Below the pieces are notes generated by a model. It saw only the letters and a program-made list of their open reading frames with translations. It had not been told where the DNA came from and did not search any database. A program made the translations under genes and the position numbers. 5,522 bases of DNA from Actinomycetota bacterium (GTDB taxonomy: Bacteria > Actinomycetota > UBA4738). Of the stretch, positions 5,443 to 5,522 are shown piece by piece. Position 1 is the first letter of the stretch; the number at the start of each line of letters is the position of its first letter. The stretch lies in NCBI GenBank assembly GCA_013816105.1, contig JACDEY010000090.1:1-5522 (forward strand), written 5' to 3'.

Positions 5443-5522
5443 TTACTCCGCGACGAATTGGCCGACCATCTCCCTGGGGTGCACCAGGCACTTGAATGTG
5501 TAGACCCCGGCCGGGATGGCGT
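5443..5522 (-). CDS. C-terminal end of another cupredoxin, partial
   Basis: The last 26 codons before a TAA (5445-5443) read AIPAGVYTFKCLVHPREMVG followed by QFVAE. C, H and M in CLVHPREM match the C-terminal copper-ligand loop of a type-1 copper protein, and GVYTFKC fits the strand before it. The first ligand His, any signal peptide and the start lie beyond the right edge. The gene is on the same strand as the XRE module and ends about 100 nt upstream of it; no clear rho-independent terminator with a T-tract separates them. Too short to say more than cupredoxin-like with good motif support. Confidence 0.7.
   Translation of the reverse strand, partial: AIPAGVYTFKCLVHPREMVGQFVAE

Overview
This high-GC window looks like chromosomal DNA from an actinobacterium or a similar high-GC bacterial lineage. 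The evidence is indirect: strongly GC-biased codons, several GTG starts without a Shine-Dalgarno sequence but with a TAnnnT -10 hexamer just upstream (leaderless transcripts), and secreted or lipoprotein-type cupredoxins. No rRNA, tRNA, IS element, CRISPR array or phage gene is visible. The window cuts a gene at each end.

Layout. (1) 1-429, minus: 3' part of a MalF/UgpA-type sugar ABC transporter permease, running off the left edge and apparently lacking the usual first membrane helix. (2) 544-1470, plus: an LDH-like malate dehydrogenase with a strong RBS, followed with a 1-nt overlap by a small cupin (1470-1814). (3) 1871-2669, plus: a lipoprotein carrying two type-1 copper (cupredoxin) domains. 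Its signal peptide and its cupredoxin part lie in different frames, so there is a +1 frameshift in a C-rich tract. (4) 2659-3750, minus: an NAD-type isocitrate dehydrogenase, convergent with and overlapping the lipoprotein by 11 nt. (5) 3901-4533, plus: a secreted cupredoxin with an extra C-terminal beta-rich domain. (6) 5340-4520, minus: a two-gene toxin-antitoxin-like module of an XRE helix-turn-helix protein and a nucleotidyltransferase-fold protein, joined by a 4-nt overlap. A perfect 8+8 bp palindrome covers the probable promoter. (7) 5443-5522, minus: the C-terminal end of a further cupredoxin.

How it fits together. Malate and isocitrate dehydrogenase are both TCA-cycle enzymes, but they are not in one operon. 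Three cupredoxin genes (four copper domains, one partial) within 3.6 kb suggest an extracytoplasmic copper or electron-transfer theme. The XRE/nucleotidyltransferase pair sits between two of them as a compact self-regulated cassette. It is the best candidate for a less-described system here, although both protein families are themselves widespread.
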